A stretch of 64,000 nucleotides of DNA from Agromyces albus (GTDB lineage: Bacteria > Actinomycetota > Actinomycetes > Actinomycetales > Microbacteriaceae). The DNA is taken from positions 3,224,001-3,288,000 of the forward strand of contig NZ_JAUSWX010000001.1 of NCBI RefSeq assembly GCF_030815405.1. Reading direction: 5' to 3'. Position numbers and translations under genes: made by a program. Position 1 is the stretch's first letter. Every line of letters begins with the position of its first letter. Below, piece by piece: positions 43,054-51,610 of this stretch. The notes beneath the pieces are model-generated. The model searched no databases. It saw only the letters and a list, made by a program, of their open reading frames with translations, and had not been told where the DNA came from.

Positions 43054-43306
43054 CGTGGCATCCGTCACCGTCCGCTACTTCGCCGCGGCCGCCGAGGCGA
43101 CGGGTGTCGACGAGGAGACGTTCGCATCGGGCACCGCCGGCGCGACGGTTGGCGAACTGCGCGAGCTCCTCGTCGGCCGCTATGGCGCCACCATGGCCAG
43201 AGTGGTCGCCAACGGCTCGTTCCTCATCGACGGGGTCGTGCAGCGCGACGCTGCGGCACCGCTCGGCGCACAGGTCGACGTGCTTCCGCCGTTCGCCGGC
43301 GGCTAG
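43046..43306 (+). CDS. moaD: Molybdopterin synthase sulfur carrier subunit
   Basis: An 86-residue ubiquitin-like protein ending in PPFAGG, the di-glycine that is thiocarboxylated by Moe[13 protein letters not shown] and [11 protein letters not shown] fit the MoaD fold. GTG at 43046 within moaA is used; GTG at 43055 is an alternative. Its partner moaE is at 51191. The 3' end overlaps the convergent TetR gene by four bases. Confidence 0.92.
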   Translation: MADVASVTVRYFAAAAEATGVDEETFASGTAGATVGELRELLVGRYGATMARVVANGSFLIDGVVQRDAAAPLGAQVDVLPPFAGG

Positions 43307-43932
43307 TTGGGCAAGGGCTCGTCGTGCAGCGACAAGGTGACTCGTACTTGTTCGCGGATGTCGCCGAGCACGGCGTCGTCGCTGCGGTGCAGGTAGACGG
43401 TGGCGGTCGTGCTGATGTGGATGATCGCGGTGATCACGCGTGCCAGCGTCGCTGCATCCCGGCCGTCGATTCGCTCGTCGCGTGTGAGCAGGCGCGCGAT
43501 GCCGTCCTCGAGTCGAACTGAAAGGGCGAGCCCCTCGCGTCGGTAGGGCTCGGTGGGATCCCCGAAGAAGAGCTCGTGCAGATAGGTGCGTCCGTTCTCG
43601 ACCTGCTCACGCACACACGCCACCACCGGGCGAATGAGCGCGATGACGCCTTCCAGCGAGCTTCGCCTCGTGGTGACGGATGCGGCGGCCAGGCCGGTGT
43701 CGATGGCGGCGGCGAACTTCTGGTTCTGCACCATGATCAGCAGCTCCGCCTTCGTCGCGGCGTACAGGTAGAGGGTGCCGATCGCAACGTCGGCACGGTC
43801 GGCGACCTGCTGTGTCGTGACTCCACCGACGCCGTGTTCTGCGAAGAGTTCGCGCGCGGCCACCATGATGCGCTCGCGCTTGTCCTGCTTGGCCCGCTCG
43901 CGGCGGCCGATCGGCATCAAAGCGTCGCTCAT
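43303..43932 (-). CDS. TetR-family regulator (left copy of a paralogue pair)
   Basis: A 209-residue TetR protein. The DNA-binding region GRRERAKQDKRERIMVAARE, then VTTQQVADRADVAIGTLYLY, is closely similar to that of the TetR protein at 47140, and the middle part (NGRTYLHELFFGDPTEPYRR) also matches. ATG after AGGGAGGT. It is divergent from the hydrolase gene at 44047, with paired operator-like repeats between. Confidence 0.9.
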   Translation of the reverse strand: MSDALMPIGRRERAKQDKRERIMVAARELFAEHGVGGVTTQQVADRADVAIGTLYLYAATKAELLIMVQNQKFAAAIDTGLAAASVTTRRSSLEGVIALIRPVVACVREQVENGRTYLHELFFGDPTEPYRREGLALSVRLEDGIARLLTRDERIDGRDAATLARVITAIIHISTTATVYLHRSDDAVLGDIREQVRVTLSLHDEPLPN

Positions 43933-43956
43933 GATGACCTCCCTTGAACATTATTA

Positions 43957-43986
43957 CTGAGTTGACTCATAGTTGAGTATACTCGG
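43957..43986. promoter_or_regulatory. Paired TetR operator half-sites, left copy
   Basis: CTGA-gttgac-TCAT (43957-43970) and TTGA-gtatac-TCGG (43973-43986), 16 bp apart. The same pattern and spacing recur at 47086-47115 before the second TetR gene. Confidence 0.6.
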
Positions 43987-44046
43987 GTATCCGAGGAAGA
44001 CATCACCACCCCGAATTCGTCCTGAACCACTACGAGGAGCCTCATC

Positions 44047-44907
44047 ATGAGCACCCCCAGCAACACGCCGATCATCACGTCCTACGCGGAGGCACCGGCC
44101 CGCACCGTCAGCGCCGGAGGCGTGACGTACGCCTACCGTGAGCTCGGCCCGAAGGGCGGCATCCCCGTCGTCTTCTTCGTCCACCTCGCCGCGAACCTCG
44201 ACAACTGGGACCCGCGCATCGTCGACCCGATCGCGAAGAACCACCACGTCATCACCTTCGACAACCGCGGGGTCGGCGCGTCCACCGGCAAGGTGGCCGA
44301 CAGCGTCGAGGCGATGGCCGACGACGCCTACACCTTCATCCGCGCGCTCGGGTTCGACACGATCGACGTCTTCTCGTTCTCCCTCGGCGGCATGGTCGCC
44401 CAAGCGCTCGTGGTCAAGCACCCCGACCTGGTCCGCAAGCTCGTCCTGACCGGTACCGGGCCCGCCGGTGGCAAGGACATCGACAAGGTCGCCGGAATCA
44501 CGTACTGGGACATCCTCCGCGCGACCCTGACCGGGTCCGACCCGAAGGAGTTCCTCTTCTTCAACCGCAACGCCACGGGCAAGCCCGCTGGCAAGGCCTT
44601 CGTGAAGCGGCTCCAGGAGCGCACCGTCGACCGTGACGCCCCGGCCACGGTGAAGGTGCTCCAGACGCAGCTGAACGCGATCAAGAAGTGGGGGCGCTCG
44701 GCGCCCGCCGACCTGTCGAAGCTCACCCAGCCCACCCTGATCGCCAACGGCGACAACGACCGGATGGTGCCCTCCGTGCTCTCCGAAGACCTGCACCGCC
44801 GGATCACGGGCAGCGAGCTGGTCATCTACCCCGACTCCGGCCACGGGGGCATCTTCCAGTTCCACGACCGGTTCGCGCCCGTCGCGGTCAAGTTCCTCGA
44901 CCGCTGA
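44047..44907 (+). CDS. Alpha/beta hydrolase
   Basis: A 286-residue alpha/beta-hydrolase-fold enzyme. Oxyanion region VVFFVHLAANLDNWD, nucleophile FSFSLGGMVAQ (Ser), acid in ANGDNDRMVP and His in DSGHGGIFQF are visible. The usual HG motif after the third strand is HL here. Related enzymes hydrolyse lactones, enol-lactones or esters. ATG after GAGGAG. First gene of a unit with an EthD-like protein, probably under the neighbouring TetR repressor. Confidence 0.88.
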   Translation: MSTPSNTPIITSYAEAPARTVSAGGVTYAYRELGPKGGIPVVFFVHLAANLDNWDPRIVDPIAKNHHVITFDNRGVGASTGKVADSVEAMADDAYTFIRALGFDTIDVFSFSLGGMVAQALVVKHPDLVRKLVLTGTGPAGGKDIDKVAGITYWDILRATLTGSDPKEFLFFNRNATGKPAGKAFVKRLQERTVDRDAPATVKVLQTQLNAIKKWGRSAPADLSKLTQPTLIANGDNDRMVPSVLSEDLHRRITGSELVIYPDSGHGGIFQFHDRFAPVAVKFLDR

Positions 44908-44939
44908 CCCGGCATCCGAGACCACCCGAAGGAAACGCA

Positions 44940-45731
44940 ATGACCACCGCGATTCCGTACACGAAGAAGCCCTTCGCGTCATCGATCCTGCTCCGGGTCC
45001 GCACCGACCAGCCTCGCCAAATTGGCATGGAGTACTGGAAGGGCCCACACTCCAAGATCATCTCGGCGACACCGGGGTTCGAGGAGTACCGGCAGATCCA
45101 TCTCGCCGCAACCAATTCCGGGCTGTGGCCCGCCACCCCCGGCGTCGAGACCACGATTCCCGCGGACCGCAGAATCGACGGCGTCGCCGAGGTCACGTTC
45201 CAGTCGGCTCTGTCGCCGCTTTTCGGCCGGAAGCAGACCCGGCTGGCATACAAGGACGAGATCAACGTGTTCCGGCGCACCCTGCTCTACGCCGGGCCGC
45301 CGAACTCGACCCGCTGGTACGACGTCGCCGGGCCCAGCGAGAAGACCGGGGCTCGGGCCCTGGTCTACCTCCGGAAAAGAGAAGGCGTCGGCACCGGCGC
45401 GTTCCGTAGGTACATCAACGACGAACTCGTGCCCGCGTTCGCGCGCGCAGGCGTGTCGGAACTGCGGACCCAGGTGTTCATGCCCTGGAACGAGAAGCTC
45501 TGGGATACCCCGAGCGTCGCCCACGACAACCCCACCGACCAGCGGTTCCACGCCTCGCTGATCCTCGGCTTCGAAGACGGAGCCGCGCGGGCGGCCTTCT
45601 TCGCCGGCGAGGAGATCACCTCGCTGTCGGACGAGCTGTCCGGTTTCGCGTCCGCCGTGCACGCCTACGACGTGTCCGCGGCCCTGACCTACGTCGAGGA
45701 CGGCGTCATCCTTCCGCAGTACCAGGAATAG
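44940..45731 (+). CDS. EthD-domain protein (dimeric alpha/beta barrel)
   Basis: A 263-residue protein. The stretch GMEYWKGPHSKIISATPGFEEYR near the N-terminus resembles the EthD motif (YW-x-GPH), shown here as key residues Y-W-GPH-P-G-F; the second half appears to repeat the ferredoxin-like fold. EthD-like proteins occur in ether, polyketide and aromatic breakdown gene sets; the reaction is not known. ATG after GAAGGAAACG. It follows the hydrolase by 32 bp and precedes a decayed hydratase gene. Confidence 0.78.
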   Translation: MTTAIPYTKKPFASSILLRVRTDQPRQIGMEYWKGPHSKIISATPGFEEYRQIHLAATNSGLWPATPGVETTIPADRRIDGVAEVTFQSALSPLFGRKQTRLAYKDEINVFRRTLLYAGPPNSTRWYDVAGPSEKTGARALVYLRKREGVGTGAFRRYINDELVPAFARAGVSELRTQVFMPWNEKLWDTPSVAHDNPTDQRFHASLILGFEDGAARAAFFAGEEITSLSDELSGFASAVHAYDVSAALTYVEDGVILPQYQE

Positions 45732-46224
45732 ACGAACTCCTCATCGTCGGAGAGACCGTCCTGCGTCTCGCCGAGATCGTCGACGAGTTGGCGACCGATC
45801 CCGACATCCAGGTCGTCCTGTTCGACAGCAGCGCGCCGGACTTCTTCTACAACCACTTCGACCTCGCCGCGGCCGCCGACTTTCCCTGCCCCCGAAAGCG
45901 AGGGAGCCGTGCCGGTCTGGACCGACCTGGTCCTGAAACTCTCCAAGGCCCCTACATCACCATCGCCACGATCCGGGGCCGCACCCTTGGTGGCGGCAAT
46001 GAGCTCGCGTTCGACCTGCGCTACGCCAGCCGCGAGAAGGCGATATTCGGGCGCTACCGCCGGATGCGGACCTCGTCGCCGCCTACGGCGAGTTCGCCAA
46101 CTCCCTCACCCTGCCCGGATTCCTCACTCGCGCCGCAGGCTTCCAGGCGTTTGCGGAGCAGGCCGGCATCGACCTGGAATACCGCCTCGGCGAGTACCTC
46201 GGCATCGCCAATCAGCGACGCTGA
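45731..46224 (+). pseudogene. Decayed enoyl-CoA hydratase/isomerase gene
   Basis: Crotonase-family fragments remain in three frames: DELATDPDIQVVLFDSSAPD then FFYNHFDLAAAADF in one frame, VPVWTDLVLKLSKAP in the next, and ITIATIRGRTLGGGNELAFD then LRYASREKAIFG back in the first. The middle of the protein is missing, and a C-terminal piece (DADLVAAYGEFANSLTLPGF, LEYRLGEYLGIANQRR) follows in another frame. So there are two compensating one-base shifts in C-runs, an internal deletion near 46050 of perhaps 250 bp or more, and loss of the N-terminus. The deletion cannot be a simple read error. No functional product is expected. Confidence 0.8.
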
Positions 46225-46240
46225 CACCATTCACCACGAG

Positions 46241-46270
46241 TGAGGGCCGCAGCAGAAGCTGCGGCCCTCA
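46241..46270. terminator. Bidirectional hairpin terminator
   Basis: A perfect 13-bp stem (TGAGGGCCGCAGC / GCTGCGGCCCTCA) with loop AGAA, between the hydratase remnant and the convergent SDR gene. Confidence 0.8.
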
Positions 46271-46281
46271 TTCATGCGGCG

Positions 46282-46995
46282 TCAGGCGTTCGTGCGCTGC
46301 AGCTCCGGGTAGAGCGCCTCGACCGGGCCGCTCAAGGCGGCCTTGATTTGCACGGATGTCCCGTCGGCGAGCACCTCGTACTCGCCGGCTTCGACGGCAT
46401 CCAATACGGTGCGTACCAGATCAGCCGGATCGGTCTTGGGATCGCTGGTGTGCGCAGCCATCGCCGTGTCGACCCAGCCGACGTGCACGCCCACCACATG
46501 GACTCCTTCGGGGGCGAGCTCGAGGCGCAGCGAGTTGGTGGCCGACCAGAGGGCCGCCTTGGTGGCGCTGTAGATGCCTGCGACGGCGTACCAGCTCAGT
46601 GCGGAGTGGATGTCGATGATGACGGATTCGTCCCTCGCTGACAGGATCGGTGCGAACGCGCGGGCAAGGAACAGCGGGCCGAGGAAGTTCGTCTCGACGT
46701 TGTTCCGGATCTCCTCATCCGTGTGGGTGAGGATGCCTGGGGTCGACGGGTTCGCGCCTGCGTTGTTGATCAGCACGGTCACGTCTCCGGCTGCCGCTAC
46801 GGCCGCCTGGATGGATGCCGGGTCGGTGACGTCGAGGGTGAGGGGCACGATTCGCTCGTCGTCCCAGGCGCGGGGGTTGCGGGCGGTGGCGTAGACCTTG
46901 TGCGCGCCGCGGGCGAGCGCTTCGTGCACGAAGTGCGTTCCGATGCCGCCGTTCGCCCCGGTGATGAGGACGACGGCTCCGTTGAGTGAGGGCAT
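46282..46995 (-). CDS. Short-chain dehydrogenase/reductase
   Basis: A 237-residue classical SDR. Cofactor loop VLITGANGGIGTHFV, VLINNAGAN, and catalytic Ser...Tyr-x3-Lys in HSALSWYAVAGIYSATKAA are all present. Length and motifs are standard; the substrate is unknown. ATG after AGAAAGAA; a longer frame upstream would run into the operator region. Divergent from the second TetR gene. Confidence 0.9.
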   Translation of the reverse strand: MPSLNGAVVLITGANGGIGTHFVHEALARGAHKVYATARNPRAWDDERIVPLTLDVTDPASIQAAVAAAGDVTVLINNAGANPSTPGILTHTDEEIRNNVETNFLGPLFLARAFAPILSARDESVIIDIHSALSWYAVAGIYSATKAALWSATNSLRLELAPEGVHVVGVHVGWVDTAMAAHTSDPKTDPADLVRTVLDAVEAGEYEVLADGTSVQIKAALSGPVEALYPELQRTNA

Positions 46996-47085
46996 ATTCA
47001 CGTTCTTTCTGTTGCGGGAGTTGATCCGCACCGGCGGTGCGGCTCGTGGGAGAATGAACCGAGGCACATCCGAGCCCACACGGTT

Positions 47086-47115
47086 CTGACTATGATCAGA
47101 ACTGAGTCGAATCAG
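47086..47115. promoter_or_regulatory. Paired TetR operator half-sites, right copy
   Basis: CTGA-ctatga-TCAG (47086-47099, extending to seven-base arms GTTCTGA/TCAGAAC) and CTGA-gtcgaa-TCAG (47102-47115), again 16 bp apart. Located between the divergent SDR and TetR genes. Confidence 0.65.
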
Positions 47116-47139
47116 AGTCTATTCCCCGGAGGACAGGTC

Positions 47140-47742
47140 ATGGCCCTCGCCCCACAGCCGGTCGGCCGGCGCGAGCGGAACAAGCAAGACAAGCTGGAGC
47201 GCATCACCGCCGCGGCCGGCGAGCTCTTCGCGAAGCACGGCGTCGATGAGGTCACGACCCAGCAGATCGCCGACAAGGCCGACATCGGCACGGGCACGCT
47301 GTTCCTCTATGCCAAGACCAAGGGCGAGCTGCTCCTGCTCGTGCAGAACTCCAGCTATGTCCACGCCCTTGTGGAGGGCAGGGCAGCCGCCGAGGGCATT
47401 CCCGACGCGCTCGACGCGGTGATGGCGATCGTCCGCCCGGTCGTGGAATGCAACCGCGCTCAGATCGACAACGGGCGCACCTACCTGCGGGAGATCGTCT
47501 TCGGCGACCCTGAAGAGCCATACCACCGCGACGCGCTCGCCCTCACCGTGCAGACCGAGGAGGCGATCGCGACGGTGTTGCAACGCGACCAGCGCACGAG
47601 CCCCGGCGACGCGGCAACCCTCGCGCACATCGTCTCCGCCATCATGTTCCTCAGCATGGCGGCCACCATCTACATCGGCCGCTCGGTCGACGAGATCCTC
47701 GAGGACATCAGAAGCCAAGTGCGCGTTCTCCTGCCGCACTGA
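47140..47742 (+). CDS. TetR-family regulator (right copy of a paralogue pair)
   Basis: A 200-residue TetR protein similar along its length to that at 43303: GRRERNKQDKLERITAAAGE, VTTQQIADKADIGTGTLFLY, NGRTYLREIVFGDPEEPYHR. ATG after GGAGG. It probably controls the divergent SDR and itself through the operators at 47086, and may cross-talk with the left copy. Confidence 0.9.
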   Translation: MALAPQPVGRRERNKQDKLERITAAAGELFAKHGVDEVTTQQIADKADIGTGTLFLYAKTKGELLLLVQNSSYVHALVEGRAAAEGIPDALDAVMAIVRPVVECNRAQIDNGRTYLREIVFGDPEEPYHRDALALTVQTEEAIATVLQRDQRTSPGDAATLAHIVSAIMFLSMAATIYIGRSVDEILEDIRSQVRVLLPH

Positions 47743-47808
47743 CCGCAGCGGGCGACCGCGCCGGCCCCGAGACTTGCCGTCGACTACTTCTCCGGAGATG
47801 GTTGAAGT

Positions 47809-48435
47809 ATGACGACGCACCCCCTCTGGCGATCCTTCGCACCTCGGGCGAACGCAGCCCGTCAGGGCCAGCGCATCGCTTTCCGTCAGACTGACCCCGG
47901 CGTAATCCAGGAACACAGGACCGCCTGGCTGGATGACTTTCGGATGGTGCGTGGCGTCGTCACCGACGCGATCGGTGATCAAGTTCTCGCCATCCGACAT
48001 GTCGGCTCGACGTCAGTTCCCGGGCTCATCGCCAAGCCGGTCATCGATGTCGACCTGACCGTCCCCAACGTCGACGAGGAGCCCAGCTACCTGCCTCGAT
48101 TGGAAGCTGCCGGCTTCCGCCTCATCTTCCGCGACGGGATGGCCGGCGACCCACACCGGCACCTGACGTTCGCGATCCCGAACACGAACCTGCATGTCTG
48201 GAATCGGGGAGCCGTCGAACCGCAACGGCATGCGCTGTTCACCGAGTGGCTCCGCGCGAACGCGCCTGACCGCCAGCGGTACAACGACGCCAAAACGGCG
48301 GCGACTGAGGCGACCGGCTCCGCGCGGTACAACGAACTGAAGGCGGCGGCGGTGTACGACATCTACGAGCGAGCCTTCATCGCGGATCCCCGTCATCACC
48401 ACGACCCTCAGCCGCGCTCCGACGATGACCGTTGA
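47809..48435 (+). CDS. GrpB-family (UPF0157) nucleotidyltransferase-fold protein
   Basis: A 208-residue protein with the GrpB signature HVGSTSVPGLIAKPVIDVDL, a nucleotidyltransferase-like active-site region, and FRDGMAGDPHRHLTFAIPN. In some bacteria the domain is fused to dephospho-CoA kinase; activity is not established. The C-terminus is His/Asp-rich and overlaps the next, convergent gene by 28 bp. Confidence 0.87.
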   Translation: MTTHPLWRSFAPRANAARQGQRIAFRQTDPGVIQEHRTAWLDDFRMVRGVVTDAIGDQVLAIRHVGSTSVPGLIAKPVIDVDLTVPNVDEEPSYLPRLEAAGFRLIFRDGMAGDPHRHLTFAIPNTNLHVWNRGAVEPQRHALFTEWLRANAPDRQRYNDAKTAATEATGSARYNELKAAAVYDIYERAFIADPRHHHDPQPRSDDDR

Positions 48436-49037
48436 GGGATGAGTCCAAGTCGTCCGGCAAGTGGTCTGACGGATGTCGCGGCGAGCAGTCCGCCCAGACC
48501 TGCCAGCATGATCGCGGAACTGACGAGTGTGATCCCGTCGACGCGGGTGGCCGCGCCGACTCCGTTCAGCAGCGTGCCGACGATGAACAGCCCGGCGGCC
48601 CGTGCACTCAGGCGCACCCACTCGACCGCGATGAGCATCAGGCCGATGAAGAACAACGCGGGTCCGACCCACAGGAAAGGCACCGCGACCTGCGGTGAGT
48701 CGAGCGCGGCGCGGAGGGCGTCATCGAGCATCGGGTCGGCGGGCAGCGTCCACAGCATGAGGTCGATCGCGACCATTCCGCCGAAGCCGATGGCGCCGAT
48801 GACGACGAAGGCACGTGCGATCCGGCCGAGCTGGCCGAGCTGGCCGAGCACGAATCCTGAGGTGCTGAGCGCACCTCCCACTGCGCCGATGAGGATGAGC
48901 CAGTGCGCCCAGTCGATGGGCTGTTGGGCATCGACGAAGTCGCGCCCGAACGAGAGCAGAAGCTGCCCCACTCCCATCGCCGCGAGCGACACTGCCAAGA
49001 AGAGGACTGCGCTCCTGGTGCGCGTGATCTGTTCCAT
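48408..49037 (-). CDS. Hypothetical membrane protein (six helices)
   Basis: A 209-residue protein with about six hydrophobic segments (e.g. AVLFLAVSLAAMGVGQLLLS, WLILIGAVGGALSTSGFVLG). The pairs of helices are separated by short loops, and the C-terminus is basic. I do not recognise a family. No clear SD was found before the ATG. It is a single gene, convergent with the GrpB-like gene and 82 bp from the FAD protein gene. Confidence 0.65.
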   Translation of the reverse strand: MEQITRTRSAVLFLAVSLAAMGVGQLLLSFGRDFVDAQQPIDWAHWLILIGAVGGALSTSGFVLGQLGQLGRIARAFVVIGAIGFGGMVAIDLMLWTLPADPMLDDALRAALDSPQVAVPFLWVGPALFFIGLMLIAVEWVRLSARAAGLFIVGTLLNGVGAATRVDGITLVSSAIMLAGLGGLLAATSVRPLAGRLGLIPQRSSSERG

Positions 49038-49119
49038 GGCCCGAAGCTATCGCCGGTATCGCGACGCGGCTCTGGAGCTGGCTCCCGAGCTCACAGGGGG
49101 CTTGCCCCCGGGAGTGTCA

Positions 49120-50493
49120 TCACGCGCGGCCGGCGAGCTCGGCGAGGCGGGCGCGTCCTGGGCCGATGTGCTCCTTCAGCCGCGCTTTCGCCGCCAGAAC
49201 CGCCGGATCGTCGACGCGGTCGGGGGGAACACGAGCGGGGTTGAGCGATGTGGTGTTCGCCCAGACGCGCACGTCGGTCGCTTTCGCCATCGCCAGCGAC
49301 GCGTCCCCGCCGATCATCTGCATGGTCGCCCAGTCAGCTGGCGTGTTCGAGTACGGCGACGGCTGGCAGACGCGGTTCTTGTCCGCGTCGTCGTCGCGCG
49401 TGGCTTCCACGTAGCCGGCGAGGGCCGCCCCGAAGCAGGGGAACCCGACCCGGACCGGTTGCGGGGTGATCGCCTCTTGGGCCCAGATGCGCCGCAGTCC
49501 CGGGTATTTCAGCCCCTCGGCGGCGCAGTGCACGACGAGCGTGCCCGCTGGGATGCGGATGTCGCCGTCCGCGAAGACGAGGCGCCCGGGAGCGACGGCA
49601 CGCAGGTGCCCGCGGCGGATCACGTCGTCGATCGTGCGGAGGAGATCAAGCTCCCACCTCGCGAGCGTGGGCGTCTTGGCCATGGTCGGCGTCACCGTGG
49701 GATCGATTCGCAGCATGATCCCGGCGTCCTCCATCCGCACGAAGGCGTCGTCTGCGCTGGTCGCGCCCGCCGCCGCGGCCATCGTGTCCGCGGCCATGCC
49801 GAGGAAGACGGCGGGATCGGGTTGCACGACGGCGCGGTTGAGAAACCAGGGGTCGCGGGGACGCACCCAGGTGATCGCATTCGGCGAGACGCCGTTGTGA
49901 AGCAGCCACACACAGGTGTCGGTCGCCGTCTTGCCCGACCCCACGATGACGAATCGTTCGGGTGCGTGCGCGATGCGGACGAGCTCGTTGACGGCGACGA
50001 CGCGGGCTCCCTCGTCGACGGCGAATGGCGGTGGCGTGAGCGCCGGGATGTCGGGCGACAGGTACCTCGCATCGACGACGCGGGCGCGGGGTGCGTGGTA
50101 GCGGGTTTCGCTCAGCAACGACACCAATCGCCGATCGCCCAGATACTCGCTGCGGCCGTGGAAGACGACCTGACCGGTCGCGATGAGGCGCGCGAGCACG
50201 CGAGCGTAGTAGTCGCACACCTCCGTTGCGCTCGCCCGTTCGTGCAATCCGCGCTCCGGGCCGTCGGCCTGCACCCGAGCTCCGCCGAGCAGCGTCGAGG
50301 CGACGCCGTAGAACGCCGACGCCTGGTGCAGGCGCACGAAACCGTACGCGTCGAGCCAGTGACCTCCGGCACCGTGCCGGCGGTCGACGATCGCCACCGA
50401 AACATCTGCGTTGGCAGTGAGGGCGTCGACGAACGCCATCCCCATCGCCCCCGCCCCGACGACCAGGTAGTCGACGTCCACGTTCGTTTCCAT
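49120..50493 (-). CDS. FAD-dependent NAD(P)-binding oxidoreductase
   Basis: A 457-residue flavoprotein. The N-terminal dinucleotide-binding loop is YLVVGAGAMGMAFVDAL, with an acidic end in AIVDRR, and a second nucleotide loop is VIVGSGKTATDTCVWLL. This two-Rossmann layout resembles flavin monooxygenases of the FMO/Baeyer-Villiger type, but their usual fingerprint (FxGxxxHxxxW) was not seen. Substrate unknown. ATG at 50493 chosen because the Rossmann fold begins ten residues later. The 220-bp gap to the next gene holds only a possible -10 (TAGCCT) for the DUF1801 gene. Confidence 0.75.
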   Translation of the reverse strand: METNVDVDYLVVGAGAMGMAFVDALTANADVSVAIVDRRHGAGGHWLDAYGFVRLHQASAFYGVASTLLGGARVQADGPERGLHERASATEVCDYYARVLARLIATGQVVFHGRSEYLGDRRLVSLLSETRYHAPRARVVDARYLSPDIPALTPPPFAVDEGARVVAVNELVRIAHAPERFVIVGSGKTATDTCVWLLHNGVSPNAITWVRPRDPWFLNRAVVQPDPAVFLGMAADTMAAAAGATSADDAFVRMEDAGIMLRIDPTVTPTMAKTPTLARWELDLLRTIDDVIRRGHLRAVAPGRLVFADGDIRIPAGTLVVHCAAEGLKYPGLRRIWAQEAITPQPVRVGFPCFGAALAGYVEATRDDDADKNRVCQPSPYSNTPADWATMQMIGGDASLAMAKATDVRVWANTTSLNPARVPPDRVDDPAVLAAKARLKEHIGPGRARLAELAGRA

Positions 50494-50713
50494 GCGCTCA
50501 TCAGAGCAGTGGCCGCCTCGTGCGTCAATGATCGGGAGCGGTGTCCGCATGTCAGCGGGGGAACATGAAGCTCTCGCCACCTCGAAGCGGGCGAGCGACG
50601 TTCAGATCGATCAGGATCGGAGAAGCACGCGACGAACGCGTCCGCATAGCCTGAGACCGACGCCTCGTCCAGTGAGGGCGAGAAGTGACGAGAACCCCGA
50701 AGGAGACAAGACG

Positions 50714-51154
50714 ATGGCAAAGACCGACACGTCCGGCGGGCTGAGCGCGGAAGAGCGCGACGCGGTGAAGCAGCGCACCAAGGAGCTCCGCGAGCAGGAG
50801 AAGGCGGGCAAGAGCCGCGCCGCCGGTGAGAAGGCCCTCCTCGAGGCCATCGCCCAGCTGGAGCCCGACGACAAGGTACTCGCCGAGGGGCTCCGCAAGG
50901 TCGTCACCGAGGTCGCGCCCGAGCTCGTCCCAAAGACCTACTACGGCATGCCCGGCTACGCGAACTCCGAGGGCAAGATGGTCGTGTTCATCCAGCCGGC
51001 CAAGAAGTTCAAGACGCGCTACGCGACGCTCGGCTTCGAGGGCCCGGCGAACCTCGACGACGGCGACCTGTGGCCCGTCGCCTTCGCCATCCTCAACTGG
51101 ACGCCGGCGGTGGAGCAGAAGGTCACCGAGCTCGTTCGCAAGGCCGTCAGCTGA
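50714..51154 (+). CDS. DUF1801-type protein
   Basis: A 146-residue protein with a Lys/Glu-rich helical N-terminus (AVKQRTKELREQEKAGKSRA) followed by a DUF1801/YdhG-like domain (VPKTYYGMPGYANSEGKMVV, PAKKFKTRYATLGFEG). Related Bacillus proteins have been called iron chaperones (frataxin-like), without evidence here. ATG after GAAGGAGAC. Single gene, convergent with moaE. Confidence 0.83.
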   Translation: MAKTDTSGGLSAEERDAVKQRTKELREQEKAGKSRAAGEKALLEAIAQLEPDDKVLAEGLRKVVTEVAPELVPKTYYGMPGYANSEGKMVVFIQPAKKFKTRYATLGFEGPANLDDGDLWPVAFAILNWTPAVEQKVTELVRKAVS

Positions 51155-51190
51155 CGATTCAGGACGGCCAAGGTCGGTCGACCGCCGCGA

Positions 51191-51610
51191 TCAGAGGTTG
51201 ACCCACTCCGTCGTGCCGCCGTCGAGGTACTGGCGCTTCCAGATGGGCGTGCGTTCCTTGATGCGCTCGACGAGCAGCGAGCACGCCGCGAACGCCTCGG
51301 CGCGATGGGGGGCCGCGACGCATGCGACGAGCGCGACATCGCCGATCGCGAGCGCTCCGACACGGTGGGCAGCACCCACGCGCAGGCCGGTCTCGCGAGC
51401 GACCTCGACGCACGTCTCGCGCAGGAAGCGCTCGGCGTCGGGGTGCGCCTGGTAGTCGAGCGCGGTGACGGATGCCCCGTGGTCGTGGTCGCGGATGACG
51501 CCCTCGAATGTCACGACCGCTCCATCCTGTCGGCTCGTGACGAACGACTCGATCGCGGCGCGGTCGAGCGGCTCGGTGGTCACGAGCGCGAAGACCTCGA
51601 ACTCAGGCAT
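51191..51610 (-). CDS. moaE: Molybdopterin synthase catalytic subunit
   Basis: A 139-residue enzyme that adds two sulfurs from MoaD to precursor Z (cPMP). FEGVIRDHDHG, RVGALAIGDVALVACVAAPH and the active-site lysine region KERTPIWKRQ identify it. It is last in moeB-moeA-moaCB-moaE, overlapping moaCB by eight bases. Its partner moaD is at 43046. Confidence 0.95.
   Translation of the reverse strand: MPEFEVFALVTTEPLDRAAIESFVTSRQDGAVVTFEGVIRDHDHGASVTALDYQAHPDAERFLRETCVEVARETGLRVGAAHRVGALAIGDVALVACVAAPHRAEAFAACSLLVERIKERTPIWKRQYLDGGTTEWVNL

Noticed and set aside
43303..47742. Composite transposon flanked by direct copies
   Set aside because: The flanking TetR genes are diverged paralogues in opposite orientation, with no transposase or terminal repeats seen.
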